64,000 bases of DNA from Ophiosphaerella korrae. Taxonomy: Eukaryota > Ascomycota > Dothideomycetes > Pleosporales > Phaeosphaeriaceae. The translations under genes and the position numbers were made by a program. Positions within the stretch are counted from its first letter, which is position 1. Every line of letters begins with the position of its first letter. Where the stretch lies: NCBI GenBank assembly GCA_028456385.1, contig JALNQF010000090.1:109315-173314 (forward strand). Reading direction: 5' to 3'. The notes beneath the pieces were generated by a model. It was not told the origin of the DNA. It saw nothing but the letters and a program-made list of their open reading frames with translations, and made no database searches. Of this stretch, positions 1 through 12,507 are shown in pieces.

Positions 1-2612
1 CAGCCAAGACTTTGGTGATATTAGGTTCCAGCACCGATGGCAGCGCACGCACCGCTCATGTCTGCGCCGCACTCGTCGCTTTTGCTGTGGCCATAAACCA
101 AAAGCAGTCATCAAGCAAGCCCTTCCTCAGTTCTGGGGGACCCGGCTTCGCGCACAGCAATTTTTCCTCCAACTGTTGACAGGTCTCACCGCTTGTATTA
201 TGCAATGCAAGCTGGAGCCCTCTAAAAATACAGAGCACTGCACTACGCCAGGATGCACTTCCTTAGGATACTACTACTAAGAGGGACAAATTGATGAACT
301 GGCAGCCGGTGCCATGGAACTGACAGTGACATGAGTTGGCATCACTGCGGTCCGGATTGGGTCAACCAACCGGATCAGCCAGGCGTTGCGCTGTTGCAAG
401 GCGTGGAGGCTGTGACACGCAATGCAATGAGGACCGCAGGCCGGCTCCAACAAGGCACCAGAAGCCGGCATGCGAGACGGTTCGCCGGAGCGTGGTTACC
501 CTTCATCAACCACAGGACAAGCCGTCGGCGATGCCTTTATTATTTGGCGTCGTGCGCACAGGGCCACTGTTCGCTCCATGCCGACCTAATGCACCTCGGG
601 CGTTTAAGGAAATTAAGACCGAAAGCCCTGTCATTGCCAATGCCCATCTCAACCTCAACTCCACCATGGACCAACACGCGACCGGCTTTTAGCGCCTTTC
701 ACCGTTCCATGTGCATCATCTTGGGACCTCTCCGTTTGCGGCGATGGCATGGCCGGCACATTGCTGCCAGAAAGGTTGCTTCCGGTATCGTGATCTGGCC
801 CAGGTACGCCTGGGGCAAGCCACTGAACAACGGCCAACAACGTGGTCCCTGTGCACAAGACAGCACAGCAGCACCGCCGCAGTCCGGCGAAGCGGTGTCT
901 CACGTGTCTTAGTTGTACAGGTCCATGATGGCTAACGGGTCAAGCCGGGGCGGTCATCCAAACGCCCATCCAACGTGTATGGCAGTTCACCGCTTGTCTG
1001 TCCAAGCAAACGTCTAATGAGGATTGACGGACATGGACGCTCACCGAGAGTTGACAGCAGGAAGTACTTGATGGTCAAAATCCAAGTACAGAGTGCTATC
1101 TTGACGTGGTCAAGCTTCAGGATTGAACACATCACCATTTACTCCGCCAGAATGAAGTCAGCGTTCGCAAGGCGAGGTTCGGTAGTGACCCTTTTGGCGT
1201 ATGATTGCCGTAGGGCAGACCGAGGGCTGCCGCAGATCTTGTTCGCGCGGCGCCAGGTCATCGTGCTTGCTGCACCCGAACCTGACTCTGAAGCGATGTT
1301 CAGCGAATCTCTTTGGGAGTTCACACCGCTTTTCCGCGCCTGATTCGCTGCCCTTTCTCGCACGCTTGTTTGGGCTACGATATGGGCGAACCTAATGATC
1401 ATGACAGCTCCCTTGCCCTGGCTGAACAACGCAGGCGCCAAAGCCCCGTCTTGGGGCGCATTGAGGCCTAATGAGAAGAAAGGGCAGCAAATGACGCCCA
1501 GACAATGGAGCCGGTGGATATTACAGTTATGGGAGAAGAAAGATAGAGCAGAGAGCAATGGTTTGGGGTGGGGGAACACGTCATTAGCATTGTCCCCTGC
1601 TGGGAGCGCACCGGAACTCATCTGCTTTTTGTAGCAGGCTAGCGTTAGTATTACTTTGGGCTCTTTGGGTGTTTCTTTTTGGCTTTTCGCTTAGCTTCCT
1701 GAGATCAGATCAGCTGTGCTTCCTCGGCATGGTCTGTGTGGTCATCAATGTGGCGGCGCCAGTACGAGTCGTCAAGAGGCGTAAAGCGCCGAAGGTAGTC
1801 AAGGGTCAAGTCAGAAACACCATAGGGAATATCCTGAACCCAAGCTCCTGGAATCCTTACCACAGTGAGGCGGCTGGGTGCTAGGGCCAGTTGACAAGAT
1901 GCATGCTGCTAGTAATAGCTGTTGCATGTTAGACCTCTCTATTTACAATACCCATGCAGCTATCAAGTACCTCATACCCCGTGCTCCACTTGCTTGCCTG
2001 CATTTAACATCATCCCCAACACGACGTATTCGACCTCTCGTCTCTGCAAAGCCAGTGGCTCAGCACGCTTGTCATTGACTGACCTTTTGGTTGGCCTGTT
2101 TCAGAACCCTGTCACGGTGTCCCTGCACATAGCTCCAGCCGGGCAACCACTCACAACGTGAAGGTCTCAAAGTACTTCGTCATTTGTCACTTCGACAAGT
2201 ACCGACACAACTAGCTCTATTCGATCACTCGCCTCACGATCTCCATCCGTTCCGTCTCACACTCATCAACCCATCTATTGATCCTCGTCGCGCCTTCCTG
2301 TTATTGTTTATCGAAACATTCGTCTCGCCAACCTTCCAACTTCCTCCTTTCTTGCTGTCCTCCTCAACACAGCTTTCTGCCTTGTTTAAGCCCAACGCCA
2401 CAACTGAGCTGCCACCATACTGCTCCTCTCTCGTACTTGCTACGCTTGATCAGGCTCCCTCCAAGTCTTCCAACACACCGAACACGCCCAACCTGCCTGT
2501 CATCTATCTACTACAGGTACATCGCAGTATTCGCAGCTGCCACTGTCTTCTATTATCCTAACATTAGCTCCCTCCAAACCATCTTCACTAGATATTCCCA
2601 AGACACGCCTAG
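1..2612. other. Region with no supported gene (upstream of Myb gene)
   Basis: I see short, mutually overlapping open frames but none with recognisable protein character, spliced continuity or good start context. The right end (about 2180-2600) is C/T-rich, looks like a promoter and 5' leader for the Myb gene, and contains no ATG between about 2100 and 2652. Confidence 0.5.
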
Positions 2613-2687
2613 CGTAGGTGGAGCTGGAAACGTAGAAATCACTTACTGTCTTATGGGCTGGCTCGCTGCCAGTCGCTCTCGCCCATC

Positions 2688-4292
2688 GTGGATATCAATC
2701 TACTCCTCGAGCCGCGGGGCTCTGAATCACCGGCAAGCAAGAAGAGTTCGACATCGGTAACCTCCAACTCAACTGCAACAACAAGGGCATACACAACTGC
2801 CCCCTCTGCTTACACTCAATCCCCTGCACATGGAGCCTCGCCCGCCTATGCTATTGGATCTCCCGCTTATGCACCACCGCTGTCCTATGGTCCAACATCT
2901 GCCTATCCTGCCCAGGTGCCAACATCTTCAGCCCCACACGGACCTGGACCTATGCTAGGCGGGCCAGTCTTGCCCGCCATCTCAGAGCTTCAACGACATC
3001 AGGATCCTTCATCACACCCTCAGTTTCGGCCCCTCTATACAGGCCACCCAGGCCACCCGGGCCTCCATCAAGGCCCCCCTGGAACTAATGGCTCTCCTCC
3101 TCAAGCTCTCAAGAGACAGGCTTCGCAAACCCCACTACCTGAGGAGAGTCCTGCAAAGAAGCAATCCAAGTGGACTCCAGAAGAAGATAATCTTACCATT
3201 GAACTACGAGGGCAGGGGATGAAGTGGGACGACATCGCCAAACGTCTGCCCGGCCGAAGCTCCATCTCCTGCCGTTTGCGGTATCAGAACTATCTCGAAA
3301 AGCGTGCGATTTGGGACGAAGAGAAAAAGAACAAACTTGCAAGACTCTATGCTCGGTATGTAAAACAAATTCCTGGACTACCTGGTGGCAGTCACAGCTG
3401 CGTGTGACTTTGCATGAATTTGGTCTATTGCCCCTTCCGTCGACAGTCATCCTAGACTTCGCACACCTTTGGTTTACACACCCCTCTTCCATCCCGTGTA
3501 CGAAACAAGGGTCAAAGATCTATCTAAGTGTAGGGCTAACATGCTACCAGATTCAAAGATCAGATGTGGCAGAAAGTAGCGACCGAAATGGGCATACCGT
3601 GGCGGTCTGCTGAGTCAATGCATTGGCAACTAGGAGAACAAGAAATGAGCGCACGTGCCAATGCTCCTGTCTTTCAGCTGCACCCGTCTGCGACAGGCAC
3701 GGGCCTCAGTTCCCCCTCGCAGGTGCCTGTTGTGCCTGCTCCGACCTCGCATGGCTTCACAGCTGCAAACGCCGCTCAATTGATGCCTAATCCACCGCCA
3801 ATGCCTGCGCAGCAACATCAGCCACCGCCAGGATTACCCCAAGGCCCACTGCACGGTTACCATCAACGAACAGATAGCGGCTCAAGCCAAGGGCGACGAA
3901 GGAACAGCTCATTTAGTCGCAGACGAGCAGACCCACGGTCGAGATCCAGCGTTCCACCTCAACTCAGCCAACCGTTGCCTCAGATACAAGCAGCTTCTGC
4001 AGAGGACTTGGTTAGTGGCGCTAGAACTGCACCTGTACCTGACCTTAAATCCGGTATGAAGCGCGAAGCCGATGCATCTAGCTACATTGAGCCGCTTCAG
4101 AGAAAAAGACGGGAAGATGAGTATGCAGGTTCATCGCGTTCAGAATTGGACACTCGTAGCCAAGGTTTCAGAAGTCCGGACCGATTATCACAACACAGCG
4201 GAACTGGAAGCATTAAGAGCATGAAACGGGAGCCAGAGGAAGCTGAGAGACCTTCCGCCATGCCATCCCCGCCCGCGGCTGCTAGGCCTTGA
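2688..4292 (+). CDS. Myb/SANT DNA-binding domain protein (start unresolved)
   Basis: Putative nuclear DNA-binding protein, about 469 residues if counted from 2688. Two exons, 2688-3355 and 3551-4292, flank a 195-bp intron (GTATGT donor, GCTAAC branch, CCAG acceptor) whose removal joins LYAR to FKDQMW in frame. After a Pro/Ser/Gly/Tyr-rich N-terminal half, a Myb repeat begins at KWTPEEDNLTIELRGQGMKW and continues through DDIAKRLPGRS and RLRYQNYLEK. A second SANT-like segment spans the intron (WDEEKKNKLARLYARFKDQM, then WQKVATEMG). The C-terminal half is low complexity, rich in Pro, Gln, Ser and Arg. The conserved-looking start VDINLLLEPRG is preceded by ATC, not ATG. The same frame is open back to a stop at 2610 without any ATG, so the true start lies in an unseen upstream exon or is non-AUG. 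Fungal relatives are Myb regulators; target genes are unknown. Confidence 0.8.
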
Positions 4293-7200
4293 TCGCTGTC
4301 TGACAAGACTAGGGATGTTTAGAAAGAGGTGGGAAGCACACAATTCGGGCAGGAACCGGAATAAGCATGGGTGTAATTGGAATATACAAGAGAGGGATAA
4401 GAAATAGATTCATGACAACCACTGGGATGCATAGTGGGAGGGCCATTTCACAGATCATAACCATGGGGCAGCATGATTGTGGCATTTAGCGTGGGTAGGG
4501 TCGGCATTTTGCTTGAACTTTTTTTTTTGTTTGCATTGCGAGAGTACACAAGATCATAGCGCTGGGTTCTGTTGGATTTTCTATCTTGCTTTTTTACTTT
4601 GTTTGTACTTGTTTGTTGTACACTCCATTGGTGCGGTAACGATTGTGCATTTTCAGCAGCGTTTCATTTCCTATTACTATACCATCATAAGAACCAGCGG
4701 GCATAGCGTGGCGAGGATATCCATCATATTACTTTGTAGTTTTTCCACCAAGCATCAGCCTGTCAGTATATTCAGTATTACACCTAGTATAGACTTTCCT
4801 CCCGCGTCATAGCAACTCAGCATTTTTTTTTTTCGCCAACGCATACACCTCCTGGCGACCAGCATTGTCCATACCATCTCGAGACTGCAACGTCGTCGAA
4901 GCCCGGCGGCCGAAAGCACCCTACTACTGAGTCACACACTTTGGAACTTGCAAACTGGTCGCCAGGTGAAAGTCAAGCATCCCATGCCCACAATCTGTGG
5001 CGGTGAACAGCATGGCAGAGGCTGGGAAGAAAATTTCCCACCGCCTTCGCAGTTCGTCTACCCCAGACCATCACTAATGACGTATGCAGCGGCGGCTTGC
5101 ATTCAAGTCGGTCAAAAATGCGGCTACGTGGCTCCTCTGGGCTGCACTGTCACCGCTTTCATCGATTGCAAGCAACCCTGAGAAGATGGTGTTGTGAGTG
5201 CGTTGTCATCCGCACAGCCTCATGCGGACGGTATGGTAGGTAGGGCCGACCGACATGGAGGGTGCATGAACTTGCTGCAGCCATGAACCCCATCAAACCA
5301 TGCCTGATTTATTTTAGAACGCCATGTCACTTTGACAGCGCAGACACCGGTTCATGGCCTCTAGTGACCCCACTTGAAAGCAGATTAAGCTGGTTGTAGG
5401 GATCGCCGACGTTCGCTGGTCATGTTATCGATACCTGGCATGCCGTCAGGATTGCACCCTGTCCCCTCCAGCTCCACCCCGTTTTTGTTCGGGGAAATTT
5501 TCTCGAACCTTCGGCCGCAAGGCTGAGCTTGTTACTCGTCCTGTACGCTTCCCCACTCGCATCTGAAACGCGGCGCAAGCATGACAATTTTCGCGGCTTC
5601 TTCGTCGCCAGCGCTCCACACCCCTCAAGTTGAGTGCTGCTTACCTTCCCTTGTTTTTCTAGAACATCCTCATGCTTTGGAGAAGGCGCTGCATGCGGTT
5701 ACTGTTGCGCTCTCTTGTGCATAGCGAGCGTTCGTCCTTTCAGGCAGATGTCCGGCATGAACATCAATGCCGAACAGAACCACCGAAGAACCTGGTGTAT
5801 GGTATTTCATGGAGCACGACAGACGAGACGAACATGCCATTTGTCCGATTTGCTCAATCTCCCGGGCTTACTTGCTTCTTCGGCAGAGGGTTACATGGCG
5901 GCCGCTACCACCACCTGCGAACATGTTCGAACGCGTAAAATTGTGCATGCGGGCCTTAGAACTAAACCATGCCCAATGTTGCGTAGGCAGGCCTTCGTGT
6001 GTAGTCGATACAGCTATCATCTGCTTCGAGAAGACTTGCCGATGCTCTGCAACCAGCATCGTCACCACATGTGTTCGCCCAAAACGAGGAACATGAGTCG
6101 CAAAATGTCTGACCCATCATCATCAGGTTGACACACGACAGTACACAAATCCCCACTTTTCTTTTCATATACACGAGGTTACCTCCCAGGGGAAGCGCAT
6201 CCGAATGAACCCATCTTTCCGCCGTGTGGCAGTGAACCAGTTAAATTGCGATCTGCCGGGATCGCCCATCTCGCACAAAACCGTTCTATGACATCCGAAA
6301 CACGACCGTTTTCGGCAGCGAACCATGGTTTGCAACGGATCCTGCCAACCAATTCGCATTATCCATGACCTAGCTCACTCTGACACAGGCTAGAAGGCCT
6401 AAGAAGAACCTTCTCTTGCCCCTTATCATTTCGGCAGTGTAGGCGTTATGTCGCCGACAAGGCACACCTTCCTTTACACTTCTCAAGAAGCATGCACAAA
6501 CAGGGACCAATGCAACCATCTTGAGACTGACCATGGTCGAAAAGAACGAGCATGCAGCCCTGAACGCTTGATGCTAGATCGTTACACACTCCCAACCAAA
6601 GCGAGTCAATTTGGGCCGCATCCGCAGTTCGCGCTGTGGATGCCTGTTGGCACGGCGTTCAAACAAGCCACCACGAGAACAAAAAACAATCATCACAGCC
6701 ACACGTACGATTCTTTCAGCTGCAATTGCATTTTCCATCAATAGCATTTGCATTGCTGAATGCAAATTGTTAGGCACCGACAAGAAATGAGCAATGTGCA
6801 TCCATCCCATGAATGCAAGACTTTGTCCTACTCAGGATGCGGGCCGCTAACAGATGCACATGATGTACAGTGCCTGATCGGCTGGGAACCCGCAGTTCAT
6901 CAAACCTTCCGGTGCGTGAACGTGCTTCAAGAACTAACTTGTCATTTGCAGCCATGACTCGGGCAACGAAACATCACGATCTCGGAATGATCGCTTCCTT
7001 GCCGACTAACCTGGTAGCGCCGATCGCGATTGCGCCTCCCAATAAGGAAAGTAAAGTGAGACGAAAAAAGACGGGAGATGATTCAAGCTAGGTGGAGGAA
7101 ATGAATCGTACAAACGGGTTAAGCGACTGCGTCGATAAAGGGAGATGAAGGGACAGGGCACCACGATGTCAGCGCTTCCACTGGCATCAAATGTTTCAAA

Positions 7201-8875
7201 GGGGGTATGGAAGGGCGAGGCTGGGATTCAGCGAAGACCACAAGCAACGTTCTTCTCGGCTCTTAGGGTATGCTGGCAAACTTACAAGCATACTTTGTCG
7301 CCCCCGCCTCGCTCTAACCTCAATCACTCTGGAGCCAGTGCAAAATGTCGCTCACCATCCATTTAGGCTTCGACTGCCGAAAAGTCCAGGTTGTGTGTGG
7401 GCGTACAGAGAAGAGGTCCAAGTCTCTATCTTGTGCTCGACTGGGCTTACTTTTCTTTACCGGACGCGCACTCCCGGTGCGGTGCCCAAAACCTCTCTAA
7501 AACCCAGTTCTTTTTCATGTCCCTATCTTCACCGGAAGCTGTACGTGACTTGTTGAACACATACGTGCCTCGCATCACACCGGTCAATTGCAGAATGTCG
7601 AGCGAGCCATTGGCATCTCTTTCCGCAAATCTGCATCCCAGCGCCTCGGAATGGAACATTTGGGCATGGATTTCAGCGCCACAAAACGACCCAGCCACAC
7701 CGTTGATCATTGTTTCCGTCAATCACCGCTTCATTCATGGTTTCACGAGCGGCTTGGGACTTGCGGCAGCGTGCTTGTTGGCTGCCAACCCCGCATACGT
7801 TTGAAGGGGGCAGGGATGATGGGCACCTCACCCGCAGAGGAGGGATGTGGTGTGTTGTGGTGTGTTGTGGTGTGATGCTGATGCCCCTCCAAGCAAAATG
7901 TGCAGTGTGGTCGCACAAAGGCATAAGCAGTACGTACCCGAGGCTGCGGCATGCCAGAAGCTTGAGGTAACGTTGCGAACTGTCACTTGCTGGAACGCAC
8001 ATGGCATTCCAAATCCACTAGGACCTGATTTTCTTCAAGGTCCTCGGACACGGACAAGGCACTGCCACCGCATTGTATTGGCCCTTCAGACCGCCCATTG
8101 CATTGCTGGTCCCAGTCTGTTTTCGTGAGACCCGGTGCTGCCAAACTTGAACTACCCCCACTGTCCCGCATGGCTCGCTTGGCTAGCATTGGTGCTGCCT
8201 ATGTCGTTTGTACTACATTCGCTTCCGCCTTACAAGTTCCTGCGTTCAAATTGGTCAGATGGCACGTAACCGGGACCGGGATGATTAGAGATCTAGGTGG
8301 GAATCGAGAGGAAAACCTGGATGCCGGGGGAGCGGTGAGGAGGGGTAAAGTGGCGGTGAACAGGTGTTGCCATTGAAAAATCTGGGTTGGTTCAAGATAG
8401 GTACGGAACTCGGAGAATGGAAGCATTTTCCTCGCTTGCATACGGCCATCAGAATAGAAAGGGGGGAATCCGCAGGTTGTTCGCTCAGCACCAAATATAG
8501 TGTACATCATTTGCATCATACAGCTTCCCCACAAAATTCTAGCGAGACAGGCCAGTAGCGATCTACGTCCATGTGATGGCATGTTTACGCAGCCGGTTAT
8601 CCACTCGCACTTGCGACGCCATGGGGCTTCGTTCAGATGAACCCTATGTGGGTTCGCGAACACCCAGCGATATACCTAGCGCCAGCCCCACGCCTCCACA
8701 CCAGAACACCGAACCAGAACACTGGACCATCATGTGCAAGACAGAAAATCTTCTAGCAGATCGTGGCACCAAGATTCATGCGATGATACGGCTGCATACA
8801 TAATGTACACCGCTTCTTCGCTCTCCATATGCCTAACCGAGATTGAAACTTAATCGGCCTGAGGTCCTGCCGGGA
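4293..8875. other. 4.6-kb stretch without supported genes
   Basis: This lies between the 3' ends of the convergent Myb and Mif2 genes. It has balanced base composition with many short frames on both strands but no protein family I recognise and no convincing splice chain. A small minisatellite with a GTGTTGTGGT unit lies near 7847-7876. Long non-coding transcripts cannot be excluded. Confidence 0.45.
7847..7876 (+). repeat. Short minisatellite, about three copies of GTGTTGTGGT
   Basis: A 10-base G/T unit is repeated head to tail about three times. It lies in non-coding DNA and no function is evident. Confidence 0.6.
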
Positions 8876-11518
8876 CTACTCTTCGACGTTCATCTCACGA
8901 GCCTGGGCGAAGAAGACGCGTGCCGTTCCGCTGCCGACGTTCCTGATACTATAGGTATTGCCTGATGCGATAGGTCAGTTTCTGTTATAAAATGCCGCAG
9001 GAAGCGCGAATCAAAAGAGCTGTCACGCGCCACAACGAAAAACAAAAGACATGTGACAGTGCCTCCGCAGAACATGCCCAGGGGACGTAGATTTGTGCGC
9101 CGTAGCCGCCATGCAGGCCGAACGACACAAAACTGTCGGCTGACGAGGGGCACACAGCACAGCGCCAAATGTTGCATTGATGCGCATGTCTTCCGGCGCC
9201 ACAGTCTGCAGGTAACAAAAAGAGTGAGCTCGCTTGACCACCCCTGGTCCGCTTTGTGTGACAATTGCAGAAGTAGTGACCGCAGTCACGTAACATGGAA
9301 AATGACAGGACAAGCTATATCCAAACTGCTGTTGAAGTGCAAAGTGGCGGCCATCGTACGAAATCGAACAGCAGACCGAAGAGATTGCTCAGTGGTTTGC
9401 TGAATATCCGGAGAGAAAGGTGGTGGAAAGCTGCATACGCACACGACAAACAAGAAAATAAACATTGAACTCACCTCGAGGAACTTGCCAAATGCCACCT
9501 CTATGCACAGTAAACTCGTTCTCATGCACTTTGACCTCAACTGTGCCAGATTGCACGTTGAAGACCATGTGCATTTTGCGTGAGTTCTTCGTGCGCTTCA
9601 TTTGATCTGCACGAAGCTCGATAAGACCCCAATTGAAGAATGATCCAGCCGAAGATAATTTCGTGTATTGGAAGGAACCATCTGGGACATCAACGGGTTG
9701 AATGCCCTTCTGAGCCCATGCTATCTCTGCGCGGCGTCAGTGAATATTTGGTTCATACTTGCTTGAGCCCAGACAACTTACTATCTTCGATAATGTCTGA
9801 TGAAGTGGCGTCTGTAGCAGGATCAAAATCTCTGTAGTTTCCTACTAAAATACCTTCTTCTTCCCAAGGATCAAGCTCGATCTCTTCTTCTTCGATCGCA
9901 GTAAGCTTTCGCTTCTTACCCCTTGCCCCCGTGCTCTTGTACTTTTTGACTTCTGGCTCGGGATCTTGATTCTTAACAATCGATGTCATGCTGCCACTTA
10001 GGTCGTACGCGATTCGGTCATTCTTCCAGAAATCAATAGGCGCAACGCGGTGTCTACCAGTTCGTCCAACTCGTGCCACTGCCTCAGGCTCAAGCTCGCG
10101 AAAAACCGACAGGTGTCGTCCTCGTCCATAGCGTGATCCGGCTGATATGGTAGACATCTGGTCTATGTCCTTCTTACTTAGAGGGTGGCCATGCACATCT
10201 ACAAGCTTGCCAGAGTCTTTGTTCACTTCAGCTACCTGATCAGTTGCTTTGGTCTTCGGGTTGCGCTTCGCAACCGCCTTCTCTTTAACTTTTGGAGCAG
10301 GCAAAGAAGGCTTCTTAAATACCTCCTTTGTTTTTGGCTTCATAACTGCACTCTTCGTAGATTTTGTCGAGAGTGTGTTTTCCTTTTCCACGTCTGGCTT
10401 TGGACGTGGCGGTCGACCACGCCGCTTTGAAGGTGCTGGTCCCTTGTCAAGTGGCTCTTCAGCCACTGCGCTCAGGGTGCTCAGATCTTGCTCAGTTATG
10501 TCTGAGACCCGCTTTGATCGTCGTGAAGGGACAGCTGGAGCGAGTACAGGTTTTTTGTTTTTATTTTCAATGTCTGGAGCCGCGCTGCGTTTCTGTGTCT
10601 TCGCCGCACTAGAAACTTCCACTCGCACTGGTTCCAGGACATCACTTTTCCGCTTCCTGCCCCTCTTTGCTGGCTCTTTGACAGGTTCTGGTGTAGTCTC
10701 CGACTCTTCCAAGTCCGCCAGGTTTTCGACAGCCTCTAATCCAGCGGTTGTATCATCTCCGATTTGAGCATTGAAGCTCTCCTCTATATCAACATTGAAA
10801 ATCGTCGACTCTTCCGCTGCCGTAATCTCCCCTTGTACAAAACTTTCTTCGAGCGCAGCGCTACTTTGTGCCATTGGTGAATCGTCCTCCGGTATGTCAT
10901 AGACACTCGCGCGCTTTCCACGGCGTTGCCCGGAGCCGCTGAGGGCGGGCGTCTCCTGTAAACTCGATTCATCCTGCTCAAAGTCTAGGCGCCTGGCAAC
11001 TGCGGGGTGTGAAACAGCGCGCGCCGGGCTGGAAAGCCCAATCGAGCTGCCTCGTGGTGCCATGGAAGACTGTCGGCGCGGTGAAGACCCAAGCGCTGTC
11101 TTCTTTGGCGATCGTGATCGTGGTGGAGGAAGACGCGTCCGATCATTGCGCAAGATTTGTTTTGCACTTGTAAAGTCTGGAATAGAGCCTACGGTTAGAA
11201 TAGGTCAGCGCATCTCTTAAATGGCTTACGCATACCGCGTAGCCTTAATATTTGGGTGTATCATACTTTCTTGTATATCCATCGACTCAGAGGCAGTTGC
11301 AGTATCCCCGCGTTTTGGTGGCGATTTCTCTGGAGAAGAGAAAAAACCCGAGATGGGTTCCAGGCCGTGTTCATCGTACACGCCTCGATCTTCAACTGTG
11401 ATTCCCGTTTTTCTGCGATTGTCAGTCGTGTACGCGATACATGGAAACATTGTTTTGCACACCTTCCTTGTACACCAACGTTGTAGAATTGGTTCTCGCG
11501 TTTCCTGTGAGGCGCCAT
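8876..11518 (-). CDS. mif2: Mif2/CENP-C inner kinetochore protein
   Basis: Centromere protein C homologue, which binds CENP-A nucleosomes and builds the kinetochore. I reconstruct five exons (11463-11518, 11267-11412, 9782-11188, 9475-9726, 8876-8961) giving 648 residues. The N-terminus reads MAPHRKRENQFYNVGVQG and continues with RKTGITVEDRGV and FFSSPEKSP, the N-terminal block of fungal Mif2. The middle is a basic, Ser/Lys-rich linker with AT-hook-like KRRGRPPRP. The CENP-C signature GRHRVAPIDFWKN lies near residues 445-457. The C-terminal cupin dimerisation fold covers roughly 545-648 (WGLIELRADQMKRTKNS, GGIWQVPRG, then NTYSIRNVGSGTARVFFAQ). Introns are 50, 78, 55 and 513 bp. The last is unusually long and splits the glycine codon of QVPRG|NTY. 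All junctions keep frame. Family assignment is strong. Confidence 0.93.
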
Positions 11519-12507
11519 ACTGAAAATTTGTAGCGACTAGTCACCGAGCGCGTAAAGTGTTATGTTGACGCGTCGTTGATATTGCAGTTGGTAGTGTCGA
11601 GGTGAGTGGACTTGTTTTGATAAAGATGGACTGTAAACAGACTAGTCTGTCATTGCTTGGCGTCACCCGCCAACATCGATCATTCATTACTCACGGTAAT
11701 GCCCAAGCCTACAAACAGGAATACGGGATATTATAATGGTTGACAATGTGTATTATGAAAGCGTTCTCATTTTCCGCAACAAAGCAAATATTGGCAAGGC
11801 ATGTTCGACCATTCGATTGCATTTGATAGTGTGTACCAATGGAAGTCAGCAAACAGCATCGGGACAAGAAGAGCCCACTAGGCTTTCTGTGAAAGGAGAC
11901 TAGACGAATCCCGAGAAAGGGGAACCCATTTCTCATCGCATGGTCACGCATACAATATAATCAAAGAGACATACACACATTCTAGCGTCTGAAGGAGCCC
12001 TTCCAGAAGGAGGGAAGCGTTTCAATTTCTTCATGCTACGACTTCGATCCGACTCCCCGACTATCCGATGAAAGTCGGGGATGATCTGGATCTTCGCCAA
12101 AGGAGCTCGCTCTCCTATTTCATGGACAAACCACTCCCATTCCTTGCTCACGTAGAGGTATCCGCTCTCCTATCCACCCACAATGTATCTCCCACCGAAT
12201 GCAGAAATTATCTTGATTCGAGAAATTTTCCGTGAAACCAACTCTCTTTACGTTCGGCCAGCCGGTAAGAACCAAGTCCAATCATGCCGGGCGATGATAT
12301 GCTTTTCGTGTAAGCGTCGAAAAACGGCAGCAAGCCGTAGAATGAGAAAATGTACAAGAAAGGAAAAGTCGTAATCGTGTCGATGATTCGTAAATCATGG
12401 CGGCAATCTCTCAAAATCGAACATGCCGGATCGCACGCGACAAGGCGAACCATGGCATCAAGAACTACTCCAGATCAAAGACATCGACGTGATCCAGAAT
12501 GACGACT
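11519..12507. other. Intergenic region between mif2 and the zinc-knuckle gene
   Basis: This is the promoter side of mif2 and the 3' side of the zinc-knuckle gene (both on the minus strand). No coding region, RNA gene or repeat is recognisable. Confidence 0.5.

Noticed and set aside
331..912. 193-residue open frame near the left edge
   Set aside because: It has no recognisable family, overlaps similar-length frames on both strands, and shows the random composition of non-coding GC-balanced DNA.
10249..10767. 172-residue antisense open frame
   Set aside because: It is opposite the Ser/Lys-rich linker of mif2, has no domain character, and the sense frame is well supported.
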